From CAMDPA01 sp965223035 (lineage in GTDB: Bacteria; Pseudomonadota; Alphaproteobacteria; Rhizobiales; Hyphomicrobiaceae), in NCBI GenBank assembly GCA_965223035.1, contig OZ244980.1:4464001-4528000 (forward strand): a DNA stretch of 64,000 bases, read 5' to 3'. Every line of letters begins with the position of its first letter. The stretch's first letter is position 1. Below are positions 17,303 to 25,807 of this stretch, one piece after another. Under the pieces are notes generated by a model. It was not told where the DNA came from. It did not search any database and worked only from the letters and a program-made list of their open reading frames with translations. The position numbers and the translations under genes were made by a program.

Positions 17303-18958
17303 ATGCCCACCACCGAGCGCGGGCGCGCACCTGCGGACCTGCAACAGCATTTGGCCCGACTCGATGCGGAAGGCCTGCTCACGCGTATCGATCGGCCGAT
17401 CTGCAAAGACACCGAGATCCATCCGCTGGTGCGCTGGCAGTTCCTGGGCGGGTTCCCGGCCGATCAGCGCCGCGCGTTTCTGTTCACCCATGTCAAGGGG
17501 GCCCGGGGCGAAACCTACGACATTCCCGTCGTGGTCGGCGCCCTGGCGGCCTCGGACCGGATCTATGCGCTGGGGATGGGGGTGCCGGTCGAGGCCCTTG
17601 GCGAGGTCTGGATCAAAGCGATCGCCGACCCGATCGAACCTCAGTACGTGGATGCCGCGCCTTGCCAGCAGGTGGTGATCACCGGCGACGAGCTAACCGG
17701 CGCCGGCGGCGGCTTGGCGAGATTGCCGGTGCCGATCTCCACGCCGGGCTTCGATGCGGCACCCTACCTGACGGCAACCTTGTGCGTGACCAAGGACCCA
17801 GAAACCGGCGTCCGCAACATGGGCACCTATCGCGCCGGCCTCAAGGCACCGGATCGGCTCGGCGTGCGCATGGCCTCGCGCCTTTCCGGCGCGGGAGGAT
17901 ACCTTCATTGGCTGAAGTATCAGCAGCTCGGCCGACCGATGCCCTGCGCCATCGTCATTGGCTGCGCTCCGGTGGTGGCCTTCACCGGCCCGCAAAAGCT
18001 GGCGATCGACCAAGACGAAATGGCCGTGGCCGGTGGCCTGGCCGGACGCCCCATGCGGGTAACAAAATGCAAAACCATCGATTTGGAGATCCCAGCCGAC
18101 GCCGAGATCGTGGTCGAAGGCCTGATCGACACCGAGCTGTTGGAGCCGGAGGGACCGTTCGGGGAGAGCCACGGTCACATTGCGCTTGAGGATTTCAACA
18201 TGTCGATGCGCGTGACCGCGATCACGCAAAAAGCCAAACCGGTGTTCGCGTCGATCCTATCGGAAGTGACACCATCGGAATCGAGCATCCTGAAAAAGTC
18301 GGCTTATGAGGCGCTGTTCTTTTCCCACCTGAGCCATCACGTGCAGATCAAGGGCATCAAGCGCGTGGTGATGCACGAGCCTCTGACCAACTTGCGCAAG
18401 GTGCTGTTCTTGCAGCTCGCGCACGGCACACCGCAAAGCGAGGTCTGGCGCGCCCTGAGCGCTGCGGCGACGCTGCAAGCCCAATGCGGCAAGATCGTCA
18501 TCGCCGTCTCCGAGGACATCGATCCCCACAACACCGACGCCGTGTTCTGGTCGTTGGCTTACCGTACCAACCCGCAAGCCGATACCGTGATCACCCCCTA
18601 CAAGGCCGGTGGCCATGGACCCAAGAGCGGCCCGGGCGGCGAATCGTCAATGTTGATTGACGCGACCTTGAAGCACCCGACCTCACCGCTGGCGTTGCCG
18701 GCGCAGCGCTTCATGGAGCACGCGCGACAGCTTTGGATGGAACTGGACTTGCCCAACCTACCGCCGGCGCAACCGCCCTGGCATGGCTATGATCTCGGTG
18801 ATTGGGCACAGGATTGGCAACGCTTCGCCGATAACGCCACCACCGGGCAGTGGGAGCTCAATGGGCGCACTACGTTCGACCGCCGACGTGCCGGCCTCAA
18901 GCCCGAGACGCCCGTGCGCAATGTCGAGCCCGAACCAAACCGGAGCGGGCGGCATTGA
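17303..18958 (+). CDS. UbiD family (prenyl-FMN dependent) decarboxylase
   Basis: 551 residues. The N-terminus (DLQQHLARLDAEGLLTRI) is typical, followed by VNMG-type and RMASR substrate-binding segments around NMGTYRAGLKAPDRLGVRM and the signature EPEGPFGESHGHI containing the catalytic glutamates. Known members decarboxylate, or in reverse carboxylate, aromatic and unsaturated acids. It lies between the molybdenum hydroxylase large subunit (divergent) and the FeS/FAD subunits (same strand), which suggests one pathway in which a ring is hydroxylated and a carboxyl group removed. No UbiX flavin prenyltransferase is in the window. Start is uncertain: ATG 17303 has no clear ribosome site. Confidence 0.88.
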   Translation: MPTTERGRAPADLQQHLARLDAEGLLTRIDRPICKDTEIHPLVRWQFLGGFPADQRRAFLFTHVKGARGETYDIPVVVGALAASDRIYALGMGVPVEALGEVWIKAIADPIEPQYVDAAPCQQVVITGDELTGAGGGLARLPVPISTPGFDAAPYLTATLCVTKDPETGVRNMGTYRAGLKAPDRLGVRMASRLSGAGGYLHWLKYQQLGRPMPCAIVIGCAPVVAFTGPQKLAIDQDEMAVAGGLAGRPMRVTKCKTIDLEIPADAEIVVEGLIDTELLEPEGPFGESHGHIALEDFNMSMRVTAITQKAKPVFASILSEVTPSESSILKKSAYEALFFSHLSHHVQIKGIKRVVMHEPLTNLRKVLFLQLAHGTPQSEVWRALSAAATLQAQCGKIVIAVSEDIDPHNTDAVFWSLAYRTNPQADTVITPYKAGGHGPKSGPGGESSMLIDATLKHPTSPLALPAQRFMEHARQLWMELDLPNLPPAQPPWHGYDLGDWAQDWQRFADNATTGQWELNGRTTFDRRRAGLKPETPVRNVEPEPNRSGRH

Positions 18959-18996
18959 TCGGCGCTGACCCGCATCAGCTGCTGCAAGCAAGACGG

Positions 18997-19051
18997 TGCC
19001 TGGACCTTTCAATGCCTGGACCTGGCGATGCCTGGACCTGGCGATGCCTGG
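18997..19051. repeat. Tandem 16-bp repeat
   Basis: TGCCTGGACCTGGCGA is repeated twice exactly, flanked by a variant first unit (TGCCTGGACCTTTCAA) and a partial fourth. It lies in the 350-bp gap between the UbiD gene and the FeS subunit, which otherwise shows nothing recognisable. Confidence 0.9.
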
Positions 19052-19308
19052 AGGGCGGCCGCGAGCAACCTCCCGGTCGCTACCACGAACCCCATCGGGG
19101 CAGTCTGTGCCCATCACTGGCGAGCGGCTGATGGCGGCTGGTGGCACAATGCCACGTGGCGACCGGCAGCCGCCCCGCCGGCAATGGTCTTGCCTCCGCC
19201 TCGACAATGGTCGACAACACTGCTGAACCCAGCACGGTTGCCCGGACTGGTGGGCCGAGGGCCTCCGCTTCGCACCCGGCTCGAGACGCAATAGGTGAGG
19301 ACAGCGAC

Positions 19309-19782
19309 ATGCCGACCGTAACATTAACAGTGAACGGCCAGACGGTGACCAAAGAGGTGGAGAATCGGCGACTGCTGGTCCAACTCTTGCGCGAAGACCT
19401 TCGGCTGACCGGCACGCACGTCGGCTGCGACACCTCACAATGCGGGTGCTGTACGGTCTTATATAACGGGGACGCGGTCAAATCCTGCACCATCCTTGCC
19501 ACCCAGGCCGAGGGTGCCGATGTCGTCACCATTGAGGGCATCGGCACGCCTGAGAAGTTGCATCCGGTGCAGCAGGCCTTTCACGAAAAGCACGGCCTGC
19601 AATGCGGCTTTTGCACGCCAGGCATGGTGATGAACTCGGTCGACCTGCTGCACAAGAACCCCAAGCCGAGCGAACAGGACGTGCGGCATTGGCTGGAAGG
19701 CAACTTGTGCCGCTGCACGGGCTACCACAACATCGTCGAATCCGTGCTGCACGCCTCGGACCTGATGAGCGCCAAGAGCTGA
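19309..19782 (+). CDS. Molybdenum hydroxylase small subunit, [2Fe-2S] (CoxS-like)
   Basis: 157 residues with two iron-sulphur domains. The plant-ferredoxin cluster ligands are in CDTSQCGCCTVLYNG plus a later KSC. The second, helical-domain cluster has CGFCTPGMVM and NLCRCTGYHNI. It passes electrons from the molybdenum centre to FAD. ATG 19309 follows a GGTGAGGA ribosome site and begins the conserved TVTLTVNGQTV strand; the upstream open frame is not conserved-looking. The FAD subunit follows after 52 bp, while the large subunit is not in this operon. Confidence 0.93.
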   Translation: MPTVTLTVNGQTVTKEVENRRLLVQLLREDLRLTGTHVGCDTSQCGCCTVLYNGDAVKSCTILATQAEGADVVTIEGIGTPEKLHPVQQAFHEKHGLQCGFCTPGMVMNSVDLLHKNPKPSEQDVRHWLEGNLCRCTGYHNIVESVLHASDLMSAKS

Positions 19783-19834
19783 GCTTTGATCTGACCCGTT
19801 GTGCGCAGCGGGTAACCTGGTGAGGGTTGGACCG

Positions 19835-20632
19835 ATGTACAATTTTGAATATTCCAAAGCGCAATCGCTCGACGACGCTCGTGCAAAGCTCGGTGCGACG
19901 CCAGACTCGAAATTGCTTGCCGGCGGCATGACCCTGCTGCCGACGATCAAGTTGAGACTGGCCAAACCGGCCGCGCTGGTCGATTTAGGCCGTCTGGACG
20001 AGCTCAGGGGCATCGAGGTCGCCGGCGGTACTGTTACGATCAAGGCAATGACGCGCCATGCCGACGTCGAGCGCAGCGAAGCGGTGGCCAAGGCGATACC
20101 GGCGCTCGCCGACCTGGCCGGCGGCATCGGCGACGTTCAAGTCCGCCATCGCGGTACCATTGGCGGCTCCATCGCCAACAACGATCCGGCTGCGGACTAT
20201 CCCGCCGGTTGCGTTGGCCTGGGCGCAACCATCGTCACCAGCAAGCGTGAGTTGGACGCCGACGCATTCTTCACAGGGCTGTTTTCGACGGCTTTGGAGG
20301 AAGATGAGATCGTTACGGCGGTGCGTTTTCCGGTGCCTGAGAAGGCGGCCTACATGAAGTTCAAGAACCCTGCCTCACGCTATGCGATCGTCGGCGCCTT
20401 CGTGTCGAAGGGGCCGCAAGGGGTACGCGTCGCGATCACCGGCGCGGGGGATAACGGCGTGTTCCGTGTCGCGGAGATGGAGCAGGCCTTGAGCAAAACG
20501 TTCGATGCGACAGCGATCGAGGCGGTCAAAGTGCCGACCGACACGATGTTGAGCGACATTCATGCCAGTGCCGAGTACCGTGCCCACTTGGTCGGCGTTA
20601 TGGCGCGCCGCGCTGTGGCCGCTTGCGGATAA
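19835..20632 (+). CDS. Molybdenum hydroxylase FAD-binding medium subunit (CoxM-like)
   Basis: 265 residues, slightly short for the family. FAD-binding motifs are AGGMTLLPT (residues about 30-38) and TIGGSIANNDPAADYP (about 109-124), followed by the CO dehydrogenase flavoprotein C-terminal domain (EDEIVTAVRFP, KFKNPASRYAIVGAFV). It accepts electrons from the [2Fe-2S] subunit and passes them to the respiratory chain or another acceptor. It follows the small subunit in an operon and should pair with the large subunit encoded at 14.7-17.1 kb. Confidence 0.92.
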   Translation: MYNFEYSKAQSLDDARAKLGATPDSKLLAGGMTLLPTIKLRLAKPAALVDLGRLDELRGIEVAGGTVTIKAMTRHADVERSEAVAKAIPALADLAGGIGDVQVRHRGTIGGSIANNDPAADYPAGCVGLGATIVTSKRELDADAFFTGLFSTALEEDEIVTAVRFPVPEKAAYMKFKNPASRYAIVGAFVSKGPQGVRVAITGAGDNGVFRVAEMEQALSKTFDATAIEAVKVPTDTMLSDIHASAEYRAHLVGVMARRAVAACG

Positions 20633-20710
20633 TCGCGTCTGGCGATCGATCGTCGTTGGCGGCTATTGAGGCCGGTGGGTCGACCAAATCAGCCACGAGT
20701 CGCGAGGTTC

Positions 20711-20953
20711 ATGATGTCGAGACGTTTGGGCGTATCGGGCGGCGCCATCGCCGCGATCAGCGCCGCGCTGTTGTTGATGCCGATCGCGCAGGCCAAAGAT
20801 CACCGTAGTCCTGGCTACTCCGGGTCCGCGGGACGGACCGCGACCGCGCCCAAATCGAAGCGCAGACACCGCAGCACTAGATCATCGCGCCTTAAATCGG
20901 AACTGCAACGCCGGTTCCAATTGCGCCGGTTCCGATTTAAGGCGCAAAGATGA
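20711..20953 (+). CDS. Possible small exported protein with repeat-encoded tail
   Basis: 80 codons. The first 28 residues look like a signal peptide (basic MMSRR, hydrophobic AIAAISAALLLMPIAQA, cleavage after AQA). A short basic mature part follows (KDHRSPGYSGSAGRTATAPK) that runs into the R1 repeat at 20877; about 25 C-terminal residues are repeat sequence. A weak GAGG site precedes the ATG. It could be a real exported peptide whose stop was lost to the repeat, or a chance frame. Confidence 0.35.
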   Translation: MMSRRLGVSGGAIAAISAALLLMPIAQAKDHRSPGYSGSAGRTATAPKSKRRHRSTRSSRLKSELQRRFQLRRFRFKAQR

Positions 20954-21029
20954 TCGCTCTTAAAGTGGTGAGCAACTTTCTGCCTTTAATCGGGATCGTT
21001 CCGATTCCGATTAAAGGCAGGTTGCTCTA
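20877..21029 (+). repeat. R1 double-hairpin element, copy 3 (full length)
   Basis: Begins CTAGATCATCGCGCC and ends GGCAGGTTGCTCTA, with both hairpins intact. The following 290 bp (21030-21320) hold no recognisable gene. Confidence 0.9.
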
Positions 21030-21320
21030 CGGTCGTCCGCTCGCGCTCGTCGCAGGTGCGCGTGCGCGCGCCCTATACACGCGTAGACGTAAATGCTCGG
21101 CGGGTCGCGTGCGGATTAGAGTGCCTTATTACAGCGGCGACATCCGCTGGTGAGCCCCGTCGGCACATCTGGCTGCAGTGTGAGCGGGCGACGGCGCTCG
21201 TCCACTATCGGAACAATCATCCGCCGATCGGACCGGTCGCAAAGTCGGGTTCAATCAATCTGCTGCATCACTGGTTCGCTTCAAGCTCGTGGCCGCCCTC
21301 GACGGTAGCGCCGCGCAGGC

Positions 21321-21416
21321 CCGCTCCCCCAGCCTTTCAACCCGATGGCACGCACGATGTTGTGCGTGGCCGGATGGGGGAGCGAGATGGTGCCAGCTGA
21401 TATGGAAACGATTTAG
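21321..21416 (-). repeat. R2 dispersed palindromic element, copy 3
   Basis: Minus-strand order: TAAATCGTTTCC at the stop of the next gene, ATCAGCTGGCACCATCTCGC, CCCCCATCCGGCCACGCAC, and a returning GGGGGAGCGGGCC arm. The conserved GATTCCGCC tail is not clear in this copy. Confidence 0.5.
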
Positions 21417-21727
21417 CCCGTTTCTGAACGCGGTGGATCGGTCGATGGGTGTCGCGGCTCGGGGTCGCCCGGCTCCGGGTGCGTTTGCCGCAATGCGCGG
21501 CGCAACGGCCGCGGCAAATAGGCTTCGATTCTCCGCAGTGTGTCGCTGGCCGCCTTGTGCGACGTCCGCCAGCGCTTAAACAGGGCACGCGCCATCGGGC
21601 TCGCCATCAAAATCAGTCCGGCGCCGACGAGAAACAACGGCACGCCAAACGGGGTTGGCAGCGGCAGAAACACAAGTCCAAGCGCCACCGATGTGCTACC
21701 GGCGAGGAGGAGCAAAATGCTACGCAT
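21413..21727 (-). CDS. Small inner-membrane protein, PGPGW-like
   Basis: 104 residues. Two closely spaced transmembrane helices (MRSILLLLAGSTSVALGLVF and GVPLFLVGAGLILM) are joined by the turn LPLPTPFGVPLF, which resembles the PGPGW family motif. A basic amphipathic region and a proline-rich tail (HPEPGDPEPRHPSTDPP) follow. Function unknown. The ATG that begins the first helix is preferred over an upstream in-frame start. Its TAA stop coincides with the start of an R2 element. Confidence 0.65.
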   Translation of the reverse strand: MRSILLLLAGSTSVALGLVFLPLPTPFGVPLFLVGAGLILMASPMARALFKRWRTSHKAASDTLRRIEAYLPRPLRRALRQTHPEPGDPEPRHPSTDPPRSETG

Positions 21728-21921
21728 GGTCACACTCTGCGGCGTTACGGCACCAAGCAGGCGTCGGCTGGAGACCAGCATCGCGCACGGCCGTGTGCCT
21801 TGACGTCAGCTCAGCGGTGCACATAGGCGGCGCGCCCGACCTGCACAACCGGTCCGACAGGTACGCTTGAAGGGCTCCCGGGTAAGCCGGGCGACGTGCC
21901 GCTTTCGCTGCGGTGGCCGTG

Positions 21922-21955
21922 GCGCCGGCGGCGTCGGCGGCGTCGGCGGCGTCGG
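21922..21955. repeat. Tandem 9-bp GC-rich repeat
   Basis: GCGTCGGCG in nearly four tandem units inside the 343-bp gap 21728-22070; no gene is visible in that gap. Confidence 0.8.
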
Positions 21956-22070
21956 ACCGGGCGCTGGCGCATAGCGGCGTATCATCACGGCGACGACATC
22001 CAACCCAAGCCACGATGATCGCGGCGCTGACCTGCCCGTTCCCAGTCAATCGGTCGCTGTTGGCTCAGCC

Positions 22071-22796
22071 TTACTTGCGCATTTCACTGGACGAATTGAT
22101 CGTGGCATGCAGGTTGCGCGCGAAATCGACGGCGCCGTGAATATCCATATCCATCGCCCGGCTGACATACTCTTTCACACCTTCGGTCGCGATCGCGGGT
22201 GCCTTCAAAATGGCTGCGCACACCTCTTCGACTGTGCCGGCCAGCTTGGCAGCGGGGACCAGTTCGCTGACGATTCCGAACGAAACAGCACGCTCAGCGC
22301 CAATCACCGCCGTCGAGTGCACCAGATACATGATGGCCTTGCGCGGAACACGGTCGATCAGCGAGGACAGAACCATGCCGGGCAGAATTCGGTGGCCCAT
22401 TTCTGGCACTTGGAACGTTGCATCGTCCGCCGCGATCGTGATGTCGCTGAGCGCCGCCAGCGCACAGCCGAGCCCGATGGCCCGGCCTTGCACTGCGTTG
22501 ACAATGGGTATGGGGGAACGACGAAATGCGGCGTAGCAATTGAACACGACGTCGAAGTCCCGCCGCCGCTGCAGGGCTTCCGCGGTCTGATCGGCCGGTG
22601 GGCCGGCCCAGCGGCCAACACAAAAATCAGCTCCCGCACCAGCAAACACGATCAGTCTGGAGGTTGCCGCCGCACCGTTGATCAGGTCGGTAAGTTCGAG
22701 GGCCATCGCATCGCTGACACCGTTGCCCGCATCGGGTCTATTCAGCGTGATCCGTAAGATTTGCCCGTCTTGCTCAACCCTAATCTCATCGCTCAT
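22071..22796 (-). CDS. Enoyl-CoA hydratase/isomerase family protein
   Basis: 241 residues with the crotonase fold: ITLNRPDAGNGVSDAM near the start, the oxyanion-hole region FAGAGADFCVGR, and the second signature IVNAVQGRAIGLGCALAALSD. At the usual catalytic-glutamate position the segment reads FQVPEMGHRILPGM, so the exact chemistry (hydratase, isomerase or hydrolase) is open. The ATG is preceded by GGAGG. It stands alone between repeat-containing gaps. Confidence 0.88.
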   Translation of the reverse strand: MSDEIRVEQDGQILRITLNRPDAGNGVSDAMALELTDLINGAAATSRLIVFAGAGADFCVGRWAGPPADQTAEALQRRRDFDVVFNCYAAFRRSPIPIVNAVQGRAIGLGCALAALSDITIAADDATFQVPEMGHRILPGMVLSSLIDRVPRKAIMYLVHSTAVIGAERAVSFGIVSELVPAAKLAGTVEEVCAAILKAPAIATEGVKEYVSRAMDMDIHGAVDFARNLHATINSSSEMRK

Positions 22797-23019
22797 GGGT
22801 GTCCTCCAGCCGCTCCGCGACGCATCACTCACGCCGCTCATCCCAGCTCTGTGGGTGCTTGGTCCGACGACCGGTCACCTCCCGCCCGCTGCGCCGGCAA
22901 TCCACCAGCAAAACGTTAGCGATGCATGGACCGACGGGCAAGGCAGACCCGTTGAGCGGCCGAACCGGAAGCACGCTGGCGCGATCATGGGTGGTGCAGT
23001 CACGGCGATCGATCGGTCG

Positions 23020-23118
23020 CACCGCCTAATCGGCCAGATGATCGCTGCTGAAGCGCAGGGCAACTTTCTGCGCCTAATCGGAAGCCTCCCGGTTGCGTTG
23101 ACGCGCAGGTTGTTTTAG
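23020..23118 (+). repeat. R1 element, copy 4 (degenerate right half)
   Basis: GATGATCGCTGCTGAAGCGC, GGCAACTTTCTGCGCCTAAT, then CGCAGGTTGTTTTAG follow the R1 right half with many mismatches, so this looks like an old copy. It supplies the C-terminal codons of the next gene. Confidence 0.6.
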
Positions 23119-23556
23119 GGCCCTTTGCAGCTTCGCGAACATATGCGCCCACTTGTCGACCTGGGCCTGCACCAAGGCTTTCATGGTTGTGCGCAATTCG
23201 TCCAACAACTCACAATCTGGCTGGCCGCCGTCACCGCCGTCTGCCCCCATCGTGTTCACGCGGGCCAGCAACTGCCCCGATCGCTGATCAAGCGCGGCGA
23301 TCGTCTCATCTTGAACATATATGACGGCTTGTTTGAGAAACTCATCGGTGGTCCAACCGCGCTTTTCTTTCAGCTGGCGCAATTTGTGCTGAAACCGCGC
23401 TTTATTGCGCGCCGTCAGATCGCGGAGTTTGGCCGACGCCATTTCGACGGCGGCCTCGAAATCGGATTTGACGCATGCTCGCGTCTGCGCGCGTGCCTGC
23501 AACATCGACATCGCGACCAGGGCAAATGCAAATACGATTGAGACAAATCCCTTCAC
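23074..23556 (-). CDS. Hypothetical exported protein
   Basis: 160 residues. GTG start after a GAGGA ribosome site, then a signal peptide (KGFVSIVFAFALVAMSMLQARA, probable cleavage before QTRAC). The mature part is helical and charged (ASAKLRDLTARNKARFQHKL, KEKRGWTTDEFL), with two cysteines that could form a disulphide, and a glycine-aspartate-rich hinge (GADGGDGGQPDC). The last roughly 13 residues are encoded by a decayed R1 copy. I do not recognise the family. Confidence 0.6.
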   Translation of the reverse strand: MKGFVSIVFAFALVAMSMLQARAQTRACVKSDFEAAVEMASAKLRDLTARNKARFQHKLRQLKEKRGWTTDEFLKQAVIYVQDETIAALDQRSGQLLARVNTMGADGGDGGQPDCELLDELRTTMKALVQAQVDKWAHMFAKLQRALKQPARQRNREASD

Positions 23557-23965
23557 ACAACGTCCTCGCGCAAGCCGCTGGCTTACCCTGCGATTATGCC
23601 ACAATTCTGAGAAACCGCGATGGCCGTTTCAAATCGAATCTGAACGTGATCAACTCTCAAAACGTTCAGCAGCTGTCTGCACGAAATCAGGTATATATGA
23701 AATCCAACTCAATAGCCGTTGCTGTAACCGTCTGGCGGGATCGAGGCAAGCGCAGGCTTCGAACTTCGATCTGGTCGGCGCGTGAGATTTCTCCGGCGCA
23801 CTGCGCCGGCAACCAACCGGTGACCGGCGCCATCGATCGTCGCCAACAATGTTGCCGGTCGGCCTCAGTGTGGCGACGAGGGTGCCCCATCGCGTGCGAT
23901 CACCCGCCGCGCCTGATTGGCCAGCTGAGCGGCGGGCTGTCAACTTAACCAATCATCCAGTGTGT

Positions 23966-24093
23966 TTCAGCTCAGCTGCAACCAAACCGCTCCCCCAACC
24001 CGATTGCCCAATGGCACGCTTTTGTGGCTGGCCGGGCGGGGGGGGGGCGGACCGGCAAGGCGATCCCGCCACGGACAGAAATGATATAAGGCG
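23966..24093 (+). repeat. R2 dispersed palindromic element, copy 4
   Basis: Blocks TTTCAGCTCAGCTGCAACC, CGCTCCCCCAACCCG, GCTGGCCGGGCGGGGG, ACCGGCAAGGCGATCCCGCC and AGAAATGATATAAGG. It occupies the second half of the 616-bp divergent gap 23557-24172; the first half is AT-richer with no gene I can support. Confidence 0.65.
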
Positions 24094-24172
24094 AACCAAC
24101 GGTGATTGTGCCGTGCTAAAGACCGACCTACCTTGGCACCAGGACATCGTCGACGCGTAAGGAAGCGCCACC

Positions 24173-25180
24173 ATGATCGAAGCTTTGGGCTATATCGGAA
24201 TTCGCTCCGACAAGATGGACGATTGGGCAGACTTCGGCGCAGATTGGCTTGGCCTCCAACTGGTCGAACGCTCCGGCGCGAGCCTCAGGTTCCGGATGGA
24301 TGATCGCAAACAACGCGTGATGGTGTCGTCCGATCCCGGTGACGACGCCCAGTTTTTCGGCTGGGAGGTGGCTGACGCGACCGCACTTGAACAGTTGGCC
24401 GCGAGGCTGGAGGCGCGTGATGTTGCCGTGAGAAAGCTGCCTCGGTCCGTCGCTGACGCGCGCCGCGTCGCCGATGCCATCGCATTTGCGGATCCTGCCG
24501 GCAACGTGCTCGAAGCGTTCTGGGGCGCGGAAGTCACCAGCCAACCGTTCCAACCCGGCCGAGCGATCTCGGGTTTTCGGACCGGGCCGCTCGGCATGGG
24601 CCACGTCGTCCTTTACACCACACGCGTCGAGGAAATGATCGCGTTTTACCAGGACACGCTCGGCCTGCACCTGTCCGACTACGCGTTGAAGCCTTTTGTC
24701 GCCTACTTTTTTCATGCCAATCCCCGTCACCACAGCATCGCGCTGATCGGTGGCGAGCGCGACGACATTCATCACATCATGTTTGAGGTCTGCAGCCTGG
24801 ATGACGTCGGACAAACCTACGACATTGCGCTGGCGGAGGAGGACCGGATCGCCACCACCCTGGGCCGCCACACCAACGATCTGATGACATCGTTTTACGC
24901 CAACACGCCGTCAGGTTTTTTGGTCGAGTACGGTTGGGGCGGGCGGACGTTGGACGTGGACAACTGGCAACCCTACGAGATGCAATACGGCACCAGCTTA
25001 TGGGGGCACGAGCGCAACTGGCTGTCGCCGGAGGGGCTTCGCGAGGCCAGGTCACTGCGGGCAAAGGCGGCCACCGACAGCCAGCGCGCACCGGTCCAGG
25101 TCATGCCGGGCAACTACGTGCTCAGCCACGGCACCTGCCCGTGGTGGAATGCCGTCAAGGCCCGCCACGCCGACAAATGA
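24173..25180 (+). CDS. Extradiol (type I) ring-cleavage dioxygenase, BphC/HsaC-like
   Basis: 335 residues in two vicinal-oxygen-chelate domains, the 2,3-dihydroxybiphenyl dioxygenase layout. The C-terminal domain carries the Fe(II) facial triad: His in LGMGHVVLYT, His in DDIHHIMFEV and Glu in GFLVEYGWGG. Residues HHSIALI and the catalytic region around NDLMTSFY also match. It would open a catechol-type ring next to the two hydroxyls; the physiological catechol is unknown. The ATG follows AAGGAAG. No hydrolase or other meta-cleavage genes are adjacent. The gene converges on rpsI. Confidence 0.9.
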   Translation: MIEALGYIGIRSDKMDDWADFGADWLGLQLVERSGASLRFRMDDRKQRVMVSSDPGDDAQFFGWEVADATALEQLAARLEARDVAVRKLPRSVADARRVADAIAFADPAGNVLEAFWGAEVTSQPFQPGRAISGFRTGPLGMGHVVLYTTRVEEMIAFYQDTLGLHLSDYALKPFVAYFFHANPRHHSIALIGGERDDIHHIMFEVCSLDDVGQTYDIALAEEDRIATTLGRHTNDLMTSFYANTPSGFLVEYGWGGRTLDVDNWQPYEMQYGTSLWGHERNWLSPEGLREARSLRAKAATDSQRAPVQVMPGNYVLSHGTCPWWNAVKARHADK

Positions 25181-25198
25181 CACGCAACGCGGTTTTAT

Positions 25199-25224
25199 AG
25201 CGTTTCAGGGTTAGCTGAAACGCT
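25199..25224. terminator. Hairpin between convergent genes
   Basis: Perfect 10-bp stem AGCGTTTCAG/CTGAAACGCT with a 6-nt loop, 19 bp after the dioxygenase stop. There is no clear T-run. It resembles the 5' block of R2 elements. Confidence 0.55.
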
Positions 25225-25242
25225 CTGCGATGATTGCTTTGA

Positions 25243-25275
25243 GGAGGAGCGCAACACACTGTGTTTTGCGCCTCC
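25243..25275 (-). terminator. Hairpin downstream of rpsI
   Basis: GCGCAA pairs with TTGCGC, extended outward by GGAGG/CCTCC-type pairs with a bulge and inward by ACA/TGT; 40 bp after the rpsI stop. It may end rplM-rpsI transcription, but it lacks a clean T-tract. Confidence 0.5.
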
Positions 25276-25314
25276 CCGCTTGGCGGAGGAGCTGAGCGGA
25301 TCGCCGTCGCCCGA

Positions 25315-25803
25315 TCAGCGCTTGGAGAACTGGAAGCTGCGACGTGCCTTGACGCGCCCATACTTCTTGCGCTCGACCACGCGGCTGTCGCGGGTGAGAA
25401 AACCACCCTTCTTCAACGGGTCGCGCAACTGCGGCTCGTAATAGGTCAGCGCCTTTGAGATCCCGTGCCGGACTGCCCCAGCTTGGCCCGACAAGCCGCC
25501 GCCCTTGACCGTTGCGGTCACGTCGTACTGATCGAGCCGGTTGGCCGCGTTGAGCGGCTGCTTAAGCAACATCTGCAGCACCGGACGCGCGAAATAGTGC
25601 GCGAAGTCCTTGTCATTGACGACGATGCGTCCGTGCCCCGGCTTCACCCAGACGCGCGCGACCGCATTCTTGCGCTTGCCGGTCGCATACGCCCGGCCAT
25701 ATTGATCGAGCTTCTGCACGTGCACCGGAGCGACCTGGGCGGCGGTGGTGTCGGCACCGGTCAGGGCGCCCAAGTCTTGCAGCGATTTGCTTTCTTCGGC
25801 CAT
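25315..25803 (-). CDS. rpsI: 30S ribosomal protein S9
   Basis: 162 residues. The S9 core begins at YATGKRKNAVARVWVKPG and ends with the hallmark DSRVVERKKYGRVKARRSFQ followed by FSKR; the terminal lysine-arginine tail reaches the P-site tRNA in the ribosome. An N-terminal extension of about 35 residues is common in Alphaproteobacteria. It follows rplM by 4 bp in the conserved two-gene operon. Start ATG 25803 is preferred over one six codons upstream, which would overlap rplM. Confidence 0.97.
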   Translation of the reverse strand: MAEESKSLQDLGALTGADTTAAQVAPVHVQKLDQYGRAYATGKRKNAVARVWVKPGHGRIVVNDKDFAHYFARPVLQMLLKQPLNAANRLDQYDVTATVKGGGLSGQAGAVRHGISKALTYYEPQLRDPLKKGGFLTRDSRVVERKKYGRVKARRSFQFSKR

Positions 25804-25807
25804 CGGA

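Noticed and set aside
17182..18189. A 335-codon frame inside the UbiD gene
   Set aside because: It is an alternative frame of the UbiD gene, which shows the family signature; the other frame shows none.
24044..24060. A poly-G run as a phase-variation tract
   Set aside because: It lies in an R2 copy outside any gene and about 110 bp from the next start, so there is no reason to link it to expression switching.
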